A stretch of 64,000 bases of DNA from contig JBCNJP010000017.1 in assembly GCA_039602395.1 (NCBI GenBank), positions 18,322,729 to 18,386,728 on the forward strand, written 5' to 3'. The stretch comes from Deinandra increscens subsp. villosa (lineage: Eukaryota > Streptophyta > Magnoliopsida > Asterales > Asteraceae). Below are positions 42,196 through 55,165 of this stretch, piece by piece (position 1 is the first letter of the stretch; each line of letters begins with the position of its first letter). A program made the translations under genes and the position numbers. Under the pieces are notes generated by a model, which saw nothing but the letters and a program-made list of their open reading frames with translations, did not search any database and had not been told where the DNA came from.

Positions 42196-42770
42196 AATCT
42201 TAGATTCGAGGCTCTCACGATATTGATTCAAGCAGTTTTCTGGGTTAAAGTGCTGGTTTTTGAAGATTCAAAGGTTGTGTTGGTGTTTACGATCACTACT
42301 GCTGCTGTTCTTCGAGTTCACGATCGTTTTTCTGGGTGTTTACGACTGTTTCGGTTGAAGATCTTCATCATTTGGGTGTTTACGAGTTTAAGACTCGATT
42401 TTTAGCGTGTTTACGATCGAGCAAAGTGTGTTTACGACTGTACTTGTTGTCGTAATCGGAGTTTACGACTTTGCAGGATCGGAATTGGTGTTTACGACAA
42501 TTTTTCATCGGAAACGGAGTTTACGATTGTGTTGGTCGTAATCGAGGATCGTAATCGTGTTTACGATTCCTTTAGGCGGTTTAAGTGTTTACGATTCGAG
42601 GGTCGTAATCGGACATCGTAATCAGTGTTTACGACATTTTAAGGCGGTGTTGTGTTTGCGATTTTGGGCTTTATCGTAATCAGGGTTTACGATCGTAATC
42701 AAGGTTTCTCAATCATAATCTCATTGTTTGGTCGTTTGGACTTTAGTTTTAGGTTTCCTAAGCTTTCGAA
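42196..42770 (+). repeat. Element E 5' leader with dense GTTTACGA / TCGTAATC motifs
   Basis: I count twelve GTTTACGA and seven TCGTAATC (the near-complement) in about 420 bp, including the perfect palindrome TTACGATCGTAA. Both orientations alternate, so many short stems are possible. Confidence 0.82.
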
Positions 42771-44141
42771 ATGGATTTTGAACCAAGTATGTATCAGAAA
42801 TTGGACTTCGAGATTGGGTCTATTACACGTCCACCTAGACTTACTTCGGCAGATAACTTTTTGGAATGGAAGTATAGGTTCGAAAATCACTTGAAGAGTG
42901 TTTACTTGAGATTGTGGAGAGCGGTGCTGAATGGACCACATGTGCCTACTCATGGAGAAGGAGCTAAGTCAGGAAAAGCTAAGACTAAAGAAGAGTTTGA
43001 AGATGAGGACTGGGAAAGGTGTAACAAGGCTGAGAGGGCGTTTGCAATTATGACCATGGCACTAACACCTGACACTGCTCAAGGGTTTAAGCATTGCAAG
43101 ACGGCAAAGGAACTCTGGAATGCATTGATTGTTGCCTATGAGGGAAATCCAGACATTAAGGCAAGTCGAAAGAAAATGTTGAAGCAAAAATTCAATTTGT
43201 TCAACCATATCCACGGTGAATCGTTTGAAGCGCAAGTGCAAAGGTTTGTATCTCTGATGGCAGAAATGTCAAGTTATGGTGTGGAGCCGGATTTGGAAGA
43301 CAAGAATTTGAAGCTGCTGAACAGTTTACCAAAGTCATGGAACACTAATATCTCAATCATTAAGGAAAACAACAATTTGAGTGAGCTGTCTCTTGATGAA
43401 ATGATCAACAAGTTGAAGTCCAAGCTTATTGATGACAAGCAACGAGAGTTGAATCACATAAGCTCTCTTAGTTTAGCTGGGAAACTGAATCAAGCTTTGT
43501 TGTCGGAAGAAGTAGATGTGAAGCAGAAAGGAAAGTCTGCTGGAGGTGGATCATGTTCTGTGACTAAAGCGAATGCTTTTGTAGCACAACCTCAATCTAG
43601 TTCGAGTGGAGGTGACAATTCTGAGGCTGCCAACGATCCCAATTTTGCACTGGGTATGGGATTCATGAACAGTTACCATGCTTTAATGGCCGGAACACTA
43701 ATTCCTTCTGAGATCCTATCGGGGGAGCTTAATCAGATTAATCCAGAGGATGTGGAGATGTTGGATGTCTCTTGGCAAATGGCTATGGCGGTGTTCAGGG
43801 CTAAGAAGTTCATGGCTACCACAGGGCGAAATGTTTGGAAGGATCAAGACAAGATCAGAATGGGGTTTGATAAGACGAAGCTTAGGTGCTACAATTGTGA
43901 TGAATATGGGTATTTTGCTAGAGAGTGTAGCAAGCCAAGGAAGGAGAAAGCAGAGATGAAGAAGCCGGCTGATGGGAAGGCAAAGGCCGAGACAAGTGCT
44001 TTAATGGTGCAGGAAGGTGGAGGATATGACTGGACCTCCCAAATGAAGGATCTGAGCCTGACACATGCTATGATGACTGCTATGGATAATGATGACGAGG
44101 AAGAGCATGCATTTGTCGTGACTGAAGATGAACCTGAGGAG
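42771..44141 (+). CDS. gag: Element E Gag, N-terminal part (UBN2 domain), interrupted by element D
   Basis: ATG at 42771. The UBN2 copia Gag domain covers about residues 25-235 (FLEWKYRFENHL, AKELWNAL, F-x-HIHGESFEAQVQRF). A zinc-knuckle-like motif near residue 372 reads C-YN-C-DEYG-Y-FARE-C, so the metal-binding His is Tyr. The part ends ...EDEPEE at the AGGAG target site. The frame resumes exactly at 59184 (N-E-A-M-A-A-D). It is open within this part but cannot make full Gag because of D. Confidence 0.88.
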
Positions 44142-44469
44142 TGAAATTGCCTGAACGTGAGGATCTTCTACTTAGTCGTATAGAAATCAATGTAAACGAG
44201 TAAAACACAGAGAGTAAATACAACTGAGACTTGTATTAACCACAGAGATCACAAAGTACACTTAGAGAAAGTTATATCACAGAAGCTCTCTAATTCTATA
44301 CAAGACGAACATATTTATAGGCTGAAAACACGACTGGCCAAACCTCAGGTTCGGCCAAGCTTCGGCGGCTCCGAACCTGGAGTTCGGCCAAGGTTCAGCC
44401 AGACCTAAACTTGCACGTTCCGTCTTGTTCTAGATATTTCACATGACGATCAGGAACCATGTATCAACA
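44142..44469 (-). repeat. Element D 3' LTR
   Basis: The minus strand starts TGTTGATACATGG and ends in CAATTTCA, with a TATA box (TATAAATA) at 44312-44319 and GTTCGG inverted repeats upstream of it. The polypurine tract (minus-strand GCCGAGGGGGAGTT) is at 44470-44483. Confidence 0.92.
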
Positions 44470-44929
44470 AACTCCCCCTCGGCATGTGCAGTATCATCTC
44501 CTCTTAATAAAACTTGTATCTTGTATCTTCAATCAAACTCCTCCTCGATCTAGACGATGAGTTGAATCTTGAATACTTGATATTGCAACGTGTATAACCT
44601 CTTTATCAACAACCTTCAGAAGACTTGAAGTTGTGATGATCTCTTTCCACTTAGAAACCTGCCAACATAAATAATCTTGGCGCAAAACGTCTCTTCGAGA
44701 CTCCAAGATATCTTGATTTTGAAAATGAATTCGTAATTCGTGTTGATCAATCGAAAACAAATCAGAAACAAAATCTTTTTGACTTTTAGAAACTTTATAT
44801 CAAAACACACCTAAAATCTTTTTGGTATTTTCTGATAAGAAAGTAAATGCCATACAGAACCAGACACTATTTTTGTCTTTTGGGAGAAAGATCACAACCT
44901 GGGATCATATTGATCATAACATGCTGAAC
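44470..44929 (-). other. Element D 3' noncoding region, distal part
   Basis: It runs from the polypurine tract to the K insertion. It matches the last part of the element A 3' region (tatcttggagtctcgaagagac block). I see no gene. Confidence 0.75.
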
Positions 44930-46411
44930 TGTCACACCCCAACCGACGGCGGAATATGTCGGGGCGAGACGACTGTCCAGATGCACATGACAACTAGTAA
45001 TAGTTACCAAATACTTAAACATGCCATTTATATATATATATATACAAAGATCCGTACAACAATAAATATAAACATGAAAGCATTGATTAATGTCTTTATC
45101 TAGGTCCGCAATCCTATCGTGATCAGACAAATAATCCAAGTAGTCGTCCTGCAACATGTATAAAATAGAGAGTGTCAACTACAAAAGTAGTTGGTGAGTA
45201 CACATAGAATTTTATATATATATCTAGATAAAAAGCCAGCGATTAATGAAATTAAGTACTTAGTCATAAGGACCATATGAAGAATATAAAATAACTAATC
45301 ATTCATAGATATAGATGTTGTGTAACCAACCCTAGACAATAAGGGAGCAATCACCTATTTGATGACAGGATTATGTCTCAATATCCTAGGTGGGTTGTCA
45401 ACCAATAGATATTCATCTATCATTGTTACCACGGCGAAATGGTTAATGGTACACAAAAGATTATAGATATGATATAGATAATTAACTAGATGGTGTGTAA
45501 CCAAACCTAGACAATAAGGGAGCAATCACCTATTTGAGAACAAGATTACGTTTCAATATCCTAGGTGGGTTGTCAACCAATAGATAGATATCTATTATTG
45601 TTACCACGGCTCAATGGTTAATGGTACACAAACGATTACAGATATGATATAGATTTGATTCACGATTTCCACATACTAAATATTTAACATAGATGCACAT
45701 AATAAAGAATACACACTTAACATCATAGAATCGCATTGAGTTCGAATGAGGAATAAAGATTTAAGATTTTGATATAGGATATACATGTTGCACCCCAAAA
45801 TAAAAGAAAAAGTGGTTATTAATACTCACTACTCAAGTCATCACTTGAAGGAATCACCCTTCTTAATAATAACAAGAGTTTATATCGCATAACATCCCAC
45901 AGTATTAAAAAGGGGTATGAGTACTCACCTGATTGATGAGTATAGAGCGTGCAAAAGACCACAAGAGTGATGACAATCTCTGGGATTAACCTACCGATAA
46001 GAGTGATCGAAATAAATACAGGATGGTGCCATGATTCTATGTTTTTGGTAAATTAATTTTGTTAGTTAAAATATATATATATTTATCATTAACCTAAGAA
46101 GGTTAATCTTTCATTTGTATTAAAAAATCCTTAACACTTTCATATATATATATACATACGACACACATGCATATACATATACATATATATATTTAATAAG
46201 TTTTCTAAAAAGTTTATAATTATCTTGTGGTTCTGGTTATAGTAAATGTTCCCATTATTTTATGTAAAGATGCATTTACTTTATGTTTTATAAAACTTAT
46301 ACTTTTTATAAATAATCCTCATAAAATACAAAGTTTTTATATTTTAGTAAAACTTTTATCATCATCTTTACCATCATACATACATGTATATGCATATAAG
46401 ACATGCACACC

Positions 46412-46466
<55 letters not shown>

Positions 46467-47079
46467 TCACGAATGCATGCATGTATATATATATATATAT
46501 ATACATTTCGACACATCCACACACACATGTATATACACATTTTCTTATCACAATTCTTAAACCAAAACTAAGATTAAACCTTAAACAAGAAGAATTCTTA
46601 TGGGGTTTTTAGAGAAATCATCAAGTTAACCATTTTTCTTAACTAACCTCATGTATGTAAAGATTTACTAGTTTTTAATCCATTCCCTTTGCTTGAATCA
46701 TCATCATTTTATCTTTGGAGGATCAAACTTAAGCTAAATCACTAGATTTCTAGAGAGAGAGTAGTGAGAGAAAGCTTCTTACTAGGGTTTTTTTGAAGAA
46801 GAAGAATGGATGAAATGATGAACCCTTGCTTGAATCCTTGAGTTTTGATTAACAAAGCCTAGAAATCCTTGAGTTTTTTGAAGGCTTGATAATGATGATG
46901 ATGGTTTTCGATGAACAAGAGAGGGGGAGGGAGTGGCGTGAATGTGTATGTGTAAGTGTGTGTGTGTGTAGGTTTGTATATATATATATATATGGAAATG
47001 GACAATGCTAAGTGGCACACATCATGACAAGTGTCCACTAGGTGTACACACACACATCTTTACTTGCCATGTGTAATGA

Positions 47080-47125
<46 letters not shown>

Positions 47126-47572
47126 AGTAATAGGTGATTAACTGGTATAATACTGACATATAGCGGTATAACTGGTAAATTTTCTGTCAAGAAACGTAAA
47201 AGTAATTATATGAAAATTACTAGAATTAAATTACGCTCGCAATGGTATAACCCAAAATAATTTTCGTCATACTTGATTTAGCAGTTCTTTTTATGAGTAC
47301 ACTATAATTTTGACGGATACCGGGTTGATCATAACTTGATTTGTCACCAACGTTTGTTAACGAAATATTTTTCATAACTCAAATAAGCTTGCTGAAATAT
47401 AACAACAAAGATTTTAATTACTCCAATGAGATCATTAACATTCTTGTTTATTTATATCTTAAGTTAGTACGGTTCTAGTAAAAAAAAGTGCTCACTGATT
47501 CATGATCATGATTACAATCCGAATCCGAAAACGGGTCGGGTAAAATACATATGGATTAATCGAAGTGTCACA
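44930..47572 (-). repeat. Element K 3' LTR
   Basis: It matches 51367-54008 and, inverted, the solo LTR at 38028-40664. It contains long TA runs (46415-46464, 47082-47121). ORFs over these encode only Tyr/Ile repeats. Confidence 0.93.
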
Positions 47573-49049
47573 GTCTCCCCTACTTTAGGAAATTTCGTCC
47601 CGAAATTTAGTAGAGACTTGTGATAGGAAAGAAGAAAATATAAAAGATTCCTCCGGAGATAGAGGTGTATTTTCGATTAAAGAATCTATTATATTATGAA
47701 ACTGGATTGGTATATAAAAGATTTGCCAGGAATAGAAATATATATTTCTTTAAAGTTCAATTAAGATAATGATTCAGGCTTTTGAATAACTGATACACAC
47801 GTGGAATGAATATCAAGAATTTTAGATATAGGATTTTGATTGAGTTTGTAAGATTTTCCGATTTATATCATAAACAATAATTATTGTCTCACCTACTTTA
47901 GGAAGTTTCCTAAATAGGAAGAGACATAATGAAATATGAGGGGAATTATGCAACATGTACTCTTTTGAATATAGAAAATGATAACTTGAAAATCAATGAA
48001 ATAGTCTTTATACAAGGTTTCGGATTTTCCTTAATAAGAGGATGTGTACGTTTCAGGGGTATGCTAGATGTGTCGCGACTCACACCTAGTCCTTCTGTCA
48101 CGTGACACAAAGTCTATATAAAAAAATCCGGAACAATCCTTGTCAAAACTCTGACTTTTCGTCTATGACCAGAACAACTGTATGGTGTAGCTAGCATCAC
48201 ACACAATTGACGACTATAGTACGAATAAGTCTTAGCTTTGCAAGAATACTGACGATGGGAGTAAAACACAAATGATGAATGATTAATACGCATAGTTATG
48301 AAATTACGAAGGTGATAAAGGATTTTAGAATTTGAGAAATCAAAAACTAAGTATCTTAGGTTTATTAATTTCAAATCTAAACCTGACCAACACCAACTAA
48401 TTTCGAAGATCATGAAATGATTGGATTACTATGTATTAGACATATATATCGAGCAATATAATTTGAATACCATGACTTAACATGGATCAAACCACATGCT
48501 TCGAGTAGATGAACTAATAACATGATTTGAGAAAGGAAATTGAGTAATAAGATTGAATTTCATAAATCGACAATTGATTTATCTAGAGTCGAATTTATGA
48601 AGTAATTCATAGAAGTTAGGTTTTGTGTAGGACATGCATCTCATTAATGCATCAACCATTGACTTAAAGGTAGTTGAGTTTATGAAATGAGAGTTGAATG
48701 TATGAAGGGAAACATTGTTAACTAAATTCATGATTTGATTATTGAATCACCAAGTGTCAAATTCATGAGTTAATTAGCAAAACTTTCCCAGAGTAGATTT
48801 TGAAAATATGTTTAGAGCAATCTCAAATATCGTAGGAACATTTATTGAACGAAGTGAAAATCTTGATTTATTCACAACCATAGATTTGAAAGTAATTCTT
48901 GATATTCGCGGATATAATAGATATACCATTGGGGATGAGTAGATTAGGAACATTGTATAACTAGGAAGGATTTAAGACCTAGAATACAATTCATCTTTAT
49001 ATAAATAAGTGATATGCGAAAATTTAAAATATGAGATTGGCTGAATTCA
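47573..49049 (-). other. Element K interior, 3' part (no gene recognised)
   Basis: The polypurine tract is at 47573-47589. The rest is AT-rich and heavily decayed; the remaining RT, RNase H and integrase cannot be recognised. Confidence 0.55.
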
Positions 49050-49360
49050 AGTATGGATTGATAGTTCGTAGATTTCTTGTGATTCTGAGACGATAAGGTG
49101 ACTTGCGACGGAAATAATGCTAGGTATGAGGTCAATACGAAAGTCGCCTTGGTGAACGGGAGGAAGACCCAATATGTCTTTAGAAACCTTTTTTTTTAAG
49201 AAAGTTCCGTTCGACTGTTGATGTCTTTTGCTCTCATTTCTTTATTACGATCTTCCATAATATAGACCAAAGATGCAACGTACTTCTTGCGCAAGTATTC
49301 ATGGGTTATGAGTTAAACCCACTGGCTAGTTTATCGTCATAGATCACCAGGATTTCGTTT
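49050..49360 (-). pseudogene. pol: Element K relic of the protease-RT linker and RT start
   Basis: With frameshifts and stops the minus strand reads YLRKKYVASLVYIMEDRN..., then GLPPVHQGDFRIDLIPSI. These match the gypsy segment before RT (consensus YLRKGC-AFLA...FPDVFPE-LPGLPP-R-VEFRIDLIPG). No catalytic residue survives. Confidence 0.65.
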
Positions 49361-49945
49361 GTGTAGAAGGGATAATAAGTGTTTTACTTTAAAACACACA
49401 TCTTATGCAATTGACTGAAGTAAAAGATCTTAAGGTTAAGTGGGGATGAGAATGTTTGGAGATATCGGTAGCAAGTAACTCCAAGGCTTAAGTCATGGTA
49501 TGTATATATATGACTTAGAGATTTATGATTTTTGAATGAATACTTTCTGGAATTTAATATGCGTGTATGATTGTTTACTTGAGAGGTCATAAAGTCATAA
49601 ACGTGTACACATGTAATCCCGTAACCACGTGAAGTTGTAAATTTCATAAATTTCCAAACAAGTGAGCTTTCATACATGTATATCTGAAAATAATGAATTC
49701 AACATATCCAGTCTTGAAGTGGATATATAGAAATTTTATTAAAATGGATAGATACATCATCAGAACAAAAGTAAATACTACAACGAGCTTCGGTTCATCC
49801 AGGTGATCTCTGGGTATTATAACAAAGTTCTTCAATCAACATCCATATTGGAAGTTCTAGACGAGGCTCCAGGGTTAGCATCTTTATTTGGGAAAGTTTT
49901 GTTGGCGATGATTTCTGGATATGCATTACGAAGATGACTAGGGTC

Positions 49946-50503
49946 TCAACACTGATAGCAATAACGCACATGAATCTTTGCGGTTTGAGATGCAGCAGTG
50001 AATTGAGCAAGCACCTGTGTCATAGCTTGAACCATTTGAGGTTGAACTGATTGACGACATGTGTTCATGTAGTGACCATAACGACCACATGTGAGACATT
50101 GTCGACAAGCCAAATTAGCAGAGTGGTGATACTTGCACGTGTTGCACTCAGGATGAGCCCCGTGGTAGGGTTTCTTTGATGGTGGTACAGGGGTAACTGG
50201 AATAGTAGGGGTAGTAGAAATTGTAGTAAGATGTTTTGCCTTCCTCTTCTTCTTATTTATCTTTTTGGTGGAGACTTTGAGGTTGTCAAAACACTGAGGT
50301 AGATCATTAGGCCTTTTAGAGTTGTTGCGCTTTTCAAGGTCGCATGACTTGCAGGGTTTGGAGCAATTGGTGTTTGTGACAGGTCCTTCCTTGATAGGGT
50401 TAGCATTGAGAGCTTTTCGAACAAGATTAATGATAATAATTGCTACTTGTTGAGCAATTTGTTGGGCTACGTCATGATTTTGGTGATGATTGTCGTGATC
50501 CAT
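49946..50503 (-). pseudogene. gag: Element K Gag C-terminal fragment with zinc knuckle
   Basis: From the ATG at 50503 there are 185 codons. After a Lys/Pro-rich stretch come CNTCKYHH and a CCHC knuckle C-LT-C-GRYG-H-YMNT-C, as at the C-terminus of chromovirus Gags. The capsid domain that should precede it is missing, so the protein is internally deleted. It is followed by no usable protease. Confidence 0.7.
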
Positions 50504-51345
50504 TCTAGAGCAAAAGAAATTATTCACGAGGTAAGGAATATGACAAGATTAATAATCAAGGTGGGAAAACTTGATGTGATTGAAATCGTGATATAATGGA
50601 TATTGAGTTTATGATTAGAACACTAGGGGAATCATTTAAAATCGTAAATTTTGATAAAAGACTGAATCGTAAGTGATTACAAATCATCATTTGACGAAAG
50701 ATGTGGTAAAGCACAAGAGTTTGCTGAGTTTAAACAACTGAGGATGTATTATGAAACAACCAGTCAAGGGAATATGTGGGATCATTATGTAAAATATAAA
50801 TTTAATAACTCATGTGATTACAAAACCAAATCATGTTGACTTGTTTAAAACATAATGGAATGGCCTTCATTTCCTGATTGAGAAACTACAACCGTGACTA
50901 ATCAGAGTTATTGTAATCATAGCAACGTTTACTATGGCATGCTTTGGCCTAATAGGTTTCAACACTTTCACTAAAGATTCTTAGATCCAATAATAGGGCA
51001 AGATGCCGAGCTGGAACAGAATGCTTAGTTACCGGTGTTTTCACCCTTCCAGTTACTACATGTCTGTTGCTAAAGAATTTAACTCTGACGAGATTTTGAT
51101 AGATAATTGAAATCCAATATTAAAATATTACATAAATTACTACTTACTAGGAGAGACTAGGAAGCCTCAAGATTTTAAGGAATAAGTGTGTATGAAGTGT
51201 TGAGATGGAGACGAGATTTAAGCAGGCAAGCTTAAGTAGCATCTAAGGACATAGTACAATATTAGGCATTCTAACATGAGTGAATCATGTGGGACACCTA
51301 TGGTATAGTCTAGGTCATCCAGTTCTAATAACCTAGATCCCTATA
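50504..51345 (-). other. Element K 5' internal noncoding region
   Basis: AT-rich, no ORF with recognisable domains. It lies between the PBS and the Gag fragment. Confidence 0.55.
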
Positions 51346-51366
51346 GCCAAGGCTCTGATACCAATC
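51346..51366 (-). promoter_or_regulatory. Element K primer binding site (tRNA-iMet)
   Basis: The minus strand reads ATTGGTATCAGAGCC, one base after the LTR end. Confidence 0.9.
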
Positions 51367-52850
51367 TGTCACACCCCAACCGACGGCGGAATATGTCGGG
51401 GCGAGACGACTGTCCAGATGCACATGACAACTAGTAATAGTTACCAAATACTTAAACATGCCATTTATATATATATATACAAAGATCCGTACAACAATAA
51501 ATATAAACATGAAAGCATTGATTAATGTCTTTATCTAGGTCCGCAATCCTTTCGTGATCAGACAAATAATCCAAGTAGTCGTCCTGCAACATGTATAAAA
51601 TAGAGAGTGTCAACTACAAAAGTAGTTGGTGAGTACACATAGAATTTTATATATATATCTAGATAAAAAGCCAGCGATTAATGAAATTAAGTACTTAGTC
51701 ATAAGGACCATATGAAGAATATAAAATAACTAATCATTCATAGATATAGATGTTGTGTAACCAACCCTAGACAATAAGGGAGCAATCACCTATTTGATGA
51801 CAGGATTATGTCTCAATATCCTAGGTGGGTTGTCAACCAATAGATATTCATCTATCATTGTTACCACGGCGAAATGGTTAATGGTACACAAAAGATTATA
51901 GATATGATATAGATAATTAACTAGATGGTGTGTAACCAAACCTAGACAATAAGGGAGCAATCACCTATTTGAGAACAAGATTACGTTTCAATATCCTAGG
52001 TGGGTTGTCAACCAATAGATAGATATCTATTATTGTTACCACGGCTCAATGGTTAATGGTACACAAACGATTACAGATATGATATAGATTTGATTCACGA
52101 TTTCCACATACTAAATATTTAACATAGATGCACATAATAAAGAATACACACTTAACATCATAGAATCGCATTGAGTTCGAATGAGGAATAAAGATTTAAG
52201 ATTTTGATATAGGATATACATGTTGCACCCCAAAATAAAAGAAAAAGTGGTTATTAATACTCACTACTCAAGTCATCACTTGAAGGAATCACCCTTCTTA
52301 ATAATAACAAGAGTTTATATCGCATAACATCCCACAGTATTAAAAAGGGGTATGAGTACTCACCTGATTGATGAGTATAGAGCGTGCAAAAGACCACAAG
52401 AGTGATGACAATCTCTGGGATTAACCTACCGATAAGAGTGATCGAAATAAATACAGGATGGTGCCATGATTCTATGTTTTTGGTAAATTAATTTTTGTTA
52501 GTTAAAATATATATATATATTTATCATTAACCTAAGAAGGTTAATCTTTCATTTGTATTAAAAAAATCCTTAACACTTTCATATATATATATACATACGA
52601 CACACATGCATATACATATACATATATATATTTAATAAGTTTTCTAAAAAGTTTATAATTATCTTGTGGTTCTGGTTATAGTAAATGTTCCCATTATTTT
52701 ATGTAAAGATGCATTTACTTTATGTTTTATAAAACTTATACTTTTTATAAATAATCCTCATAAAATACAAAGTTTTTATATTTTAGTAAAACTTTTATCA
52801 TCATCTTTACCATCATACATACATGTATATGCATATAAGACATGCACACC

Positions 52851-52891
<41 letters not shown>

Positions 52892-53505
52892 TCACGAATG
52901 CATGTATGTATATATATATATATATATATATACATTTCGACACATCCACACACACATGTATATACACATTTTCTTATCACAATTCTTAAACCAAAACTAA
53001 GATTAAACCTTAAACAAGAAGAATTCTTATGGGGTTTTTAGAGAAATCATCAAGTTAACCATTTTTCTTAACTAACCTCATGTATGTAAAGATTTACTAG
53101 TTTTTAATCCATTCCCTTTGCTTGAATCATCATCATTTTATCTTTGGAGGATCAAACTTAAGCTAAATCACTAGATTTCTAGAGAGAGAGTAGTGAGAGA
53201 AAGCTTCTTACTAGGGTTTTTTTGAAGAAGAAGAATGGATGAAATGATGAACCCTTGCTTGAATCCTTGAGTTTTGATTAACAAAGCCTAGAAATCCTTG
53301 AGTTTTTTGAAGGCTTGATAATGATGATGATGGTTTTCGATGAACAAGAGAGGGGGAGGGAGTGGCGTGAATGTGTATGTGTAAGTGTGTGTGTGTGTAG
53401 GTTTGTATATATATATATATGGAAATGGACAATGCTAAGTGGCACACATCATGACAAGTATCCACTAGGTGTCACACACACATCTTTACTTGCCATGTGT
53501 AATGA

Positions 53506-53558
<53 letters not shown>

Positions 53559-54008
53559 TGTAGTAATAGGTGATTAACTGGTATAATACTGACATATAGC
53601 GGTATAACTGGTAAATTTTCTGTCACGAAACGTAAAAGTAATTATATGAAAATTACTAGAATTCAATTACGCTCGCAATGGTATAACCCAAAATAATTTT
53701 CGTCATACTTGATTTAGCAGTTATTTTTATGAGTACACTATAATTTTGACGGATACCGGGTTGATCATAACTTGATTTGTCACCAACGTTTGTTAACGAA
53801 ATATTTTTCATAACTCAAATAAGCTTGCTGAAATATAACAACAAAGATTTTAATTACTCCAATGAGATCATTAACATTCTTGTTTATTTATATCTTAAGT
53901 TAGTACGGTTCTAGTAAAAAAAAGTGCTCACTGATTCATGATCATGATTACAATCCGAATCCGAAAACGGGTCGGGTAAAATACATATGGATTAATCGAA
54001 GTGTCACA
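51367..54008 (-). repeat. Element K 5' LTR
   Basis: 2,642 bp, starting TGTGACACTTCG and ending TTGGGGTGTGACA on the minus strand. Differences from the left LTR are mainly in TA-run lengths plus a few substitutions. Confidence 0.93.
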
Positions 54009-55165
54009 TGAACTACACTTCAATTTCGATTATTGAAGCACATAAGCCATGCCGATTGCAGATATACTTTGTCCAACTTTAAACTCTGGCACAATCATAC
54101 TCATAACATCTGGATATGTTAATGTATGTATTAGATTTGCATTGACCAGTGTACCCCACACTATCAGACATACTCAGATATGCTTTGCTTATCACATTTT
54201 GTGATTTCATTTGTGATATTAATCACTGAATGATTGTAACCATGATATAGTCAACTGTGTTCCATGCAAAAAGAAATAAGAACATTAAATCGTCTACCTT
54301 AAGGTCGATCTTTTGATACGCAGATAAGGCCTCGGATTTAACAAAATAAGAAAATAAAAAAGTTGAAATTGTATAACTCAACAACAATCAGGTCGAAACT
54401 CCCGTACACGAAAAGAAAGTCCGATGAGTTATACGAAACACCAAAGAAAATAAAGCAGAACGTCAAACGAACAACAATCAGGTCGGTCTTTCGACACGCA
54501 GAGAAAGTCCGATCGTTTAACAAAATAAAGAAAATCAAACAAGTTTAAATCTTTGCAAAATGAATGCATGTATACACAGTGACCTCTCATTTTATTTTTC
54601 ACATATCTTTTTCTTAATATATCATGAGATATGCATCAAGATGTTGTTCACTAGGTCAAGCGTCAGATTTAGTGTATATCACATTTGTATACTTTCTGAT
54701 TTGCCGAGCCTACCTTGCACAACGATCAAATGGTCTTATGGCTTTTTCACTTACTTTATCCATGAGACAGACACTGTCAGCCAATGTACTATCATTTCCC
54801 AATCATGTCGGATACAATTTCTCATTTTTCAATGTTTTTGGCTTTTTGCATTTTTTAATGTTTTTGTCTTTTTCAAATTTCTCCCCCTAAAAATGACAAC
54901 TCTATTTATAGATTTTCATTTTTTACGATTTGAAAAACAACACACTATTTTTGTATTTTTGCAAAAAACAAACTCCCCCTCAGAATGAGACGGAGTGAAA
55001 AACCAAGAAAAATTGATCAACCAACACGAATACTTGCAGTGTAAGTCTTTTTGAAAACACAATTAATTTTGAAAGGCAGATTAATTAGAACAAATATTTC
55101 ACAGGCAGCAATTTTCAAATCACTGAAAGGTCTTCCTGAAATACCTGTTGACACCAAATAAATCA
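54009..55165 (-). other. Element D 3' noncoding region, proximal part
   Basis: It contains the stem-loop array (54284-54521) and the AGGGGGAGAAA and AGGGGGAGTTTG runs (about 54883-54895 and 54968-54980, minus strand), in the same order as in element A. There are no pol motifs. Confidence 0.8.
54284..54521 (-). other. Element D tandem stem-loop array (three structures)
   Basis: On the minus strand, units lie at 54462-54521, 54371-54434 and 54284-54341, equivalent to the three in A. Outer stems are GTTAAACG/CGTTTGAC (one U-G wobble), GTATAACTC/GAGTTATAC (perfect) and GTTAAA/TTTAAT (one G-U wobble). Differences from A in the outer stems keep pairing. The inner hairpin of the middle unit has partly decayed; the last has ATC-AAAA-GAT instead of ATC-GAAA-GAT. 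Confidence 0.7.

Larger units (their letters stand above)
44930..54008 (-). mobile_element. Element K: degenerate chromovirus-like (Tekay/Del-type) gypsy element nested in D
   Basis: LTRs of 2,643 bp (44930-47572) and 2,642 bp (51367-54008) are flanked by the perfect duplication TGAAC (44925-44929 and 54009-54013). On the minus strand the PBS (iMet) follows the right LTR and a polypurine tract (CCTAAAGTAGGGGAGAC) precedes the left LTR. The 3.8-kb interior has a Gag C-terminal fragment and relics of the protease/RT region only. AATTTCGGGACGAAATTTC next to the polypurine tract is typical of Tekay-type elements. LTRs are nearly identical, so K moved recently, probably using another element's enzymes. 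Confidence 0.92.

Noticed and set aside
46227..46571. ORFs of 60-115 codons over TA microsatellites in the K and G LTRs (also at 39051, 52666, 53211)
   Set aside because: They encode Tyr-Ile/Thr-His runs from TA and CA repeats, appear on both strands and recur in each LTR copy; they are low-complexity artefacts.
54560..54988. 142-codon plus-strand ORF, with a counterpart antisense to element A at 10962-11387, as a small gene
   Set aside because: It lies antisense in the 3' noncoding region of A/D; the Phe-rich reading has no domain and its conservation follows from copy relationship.
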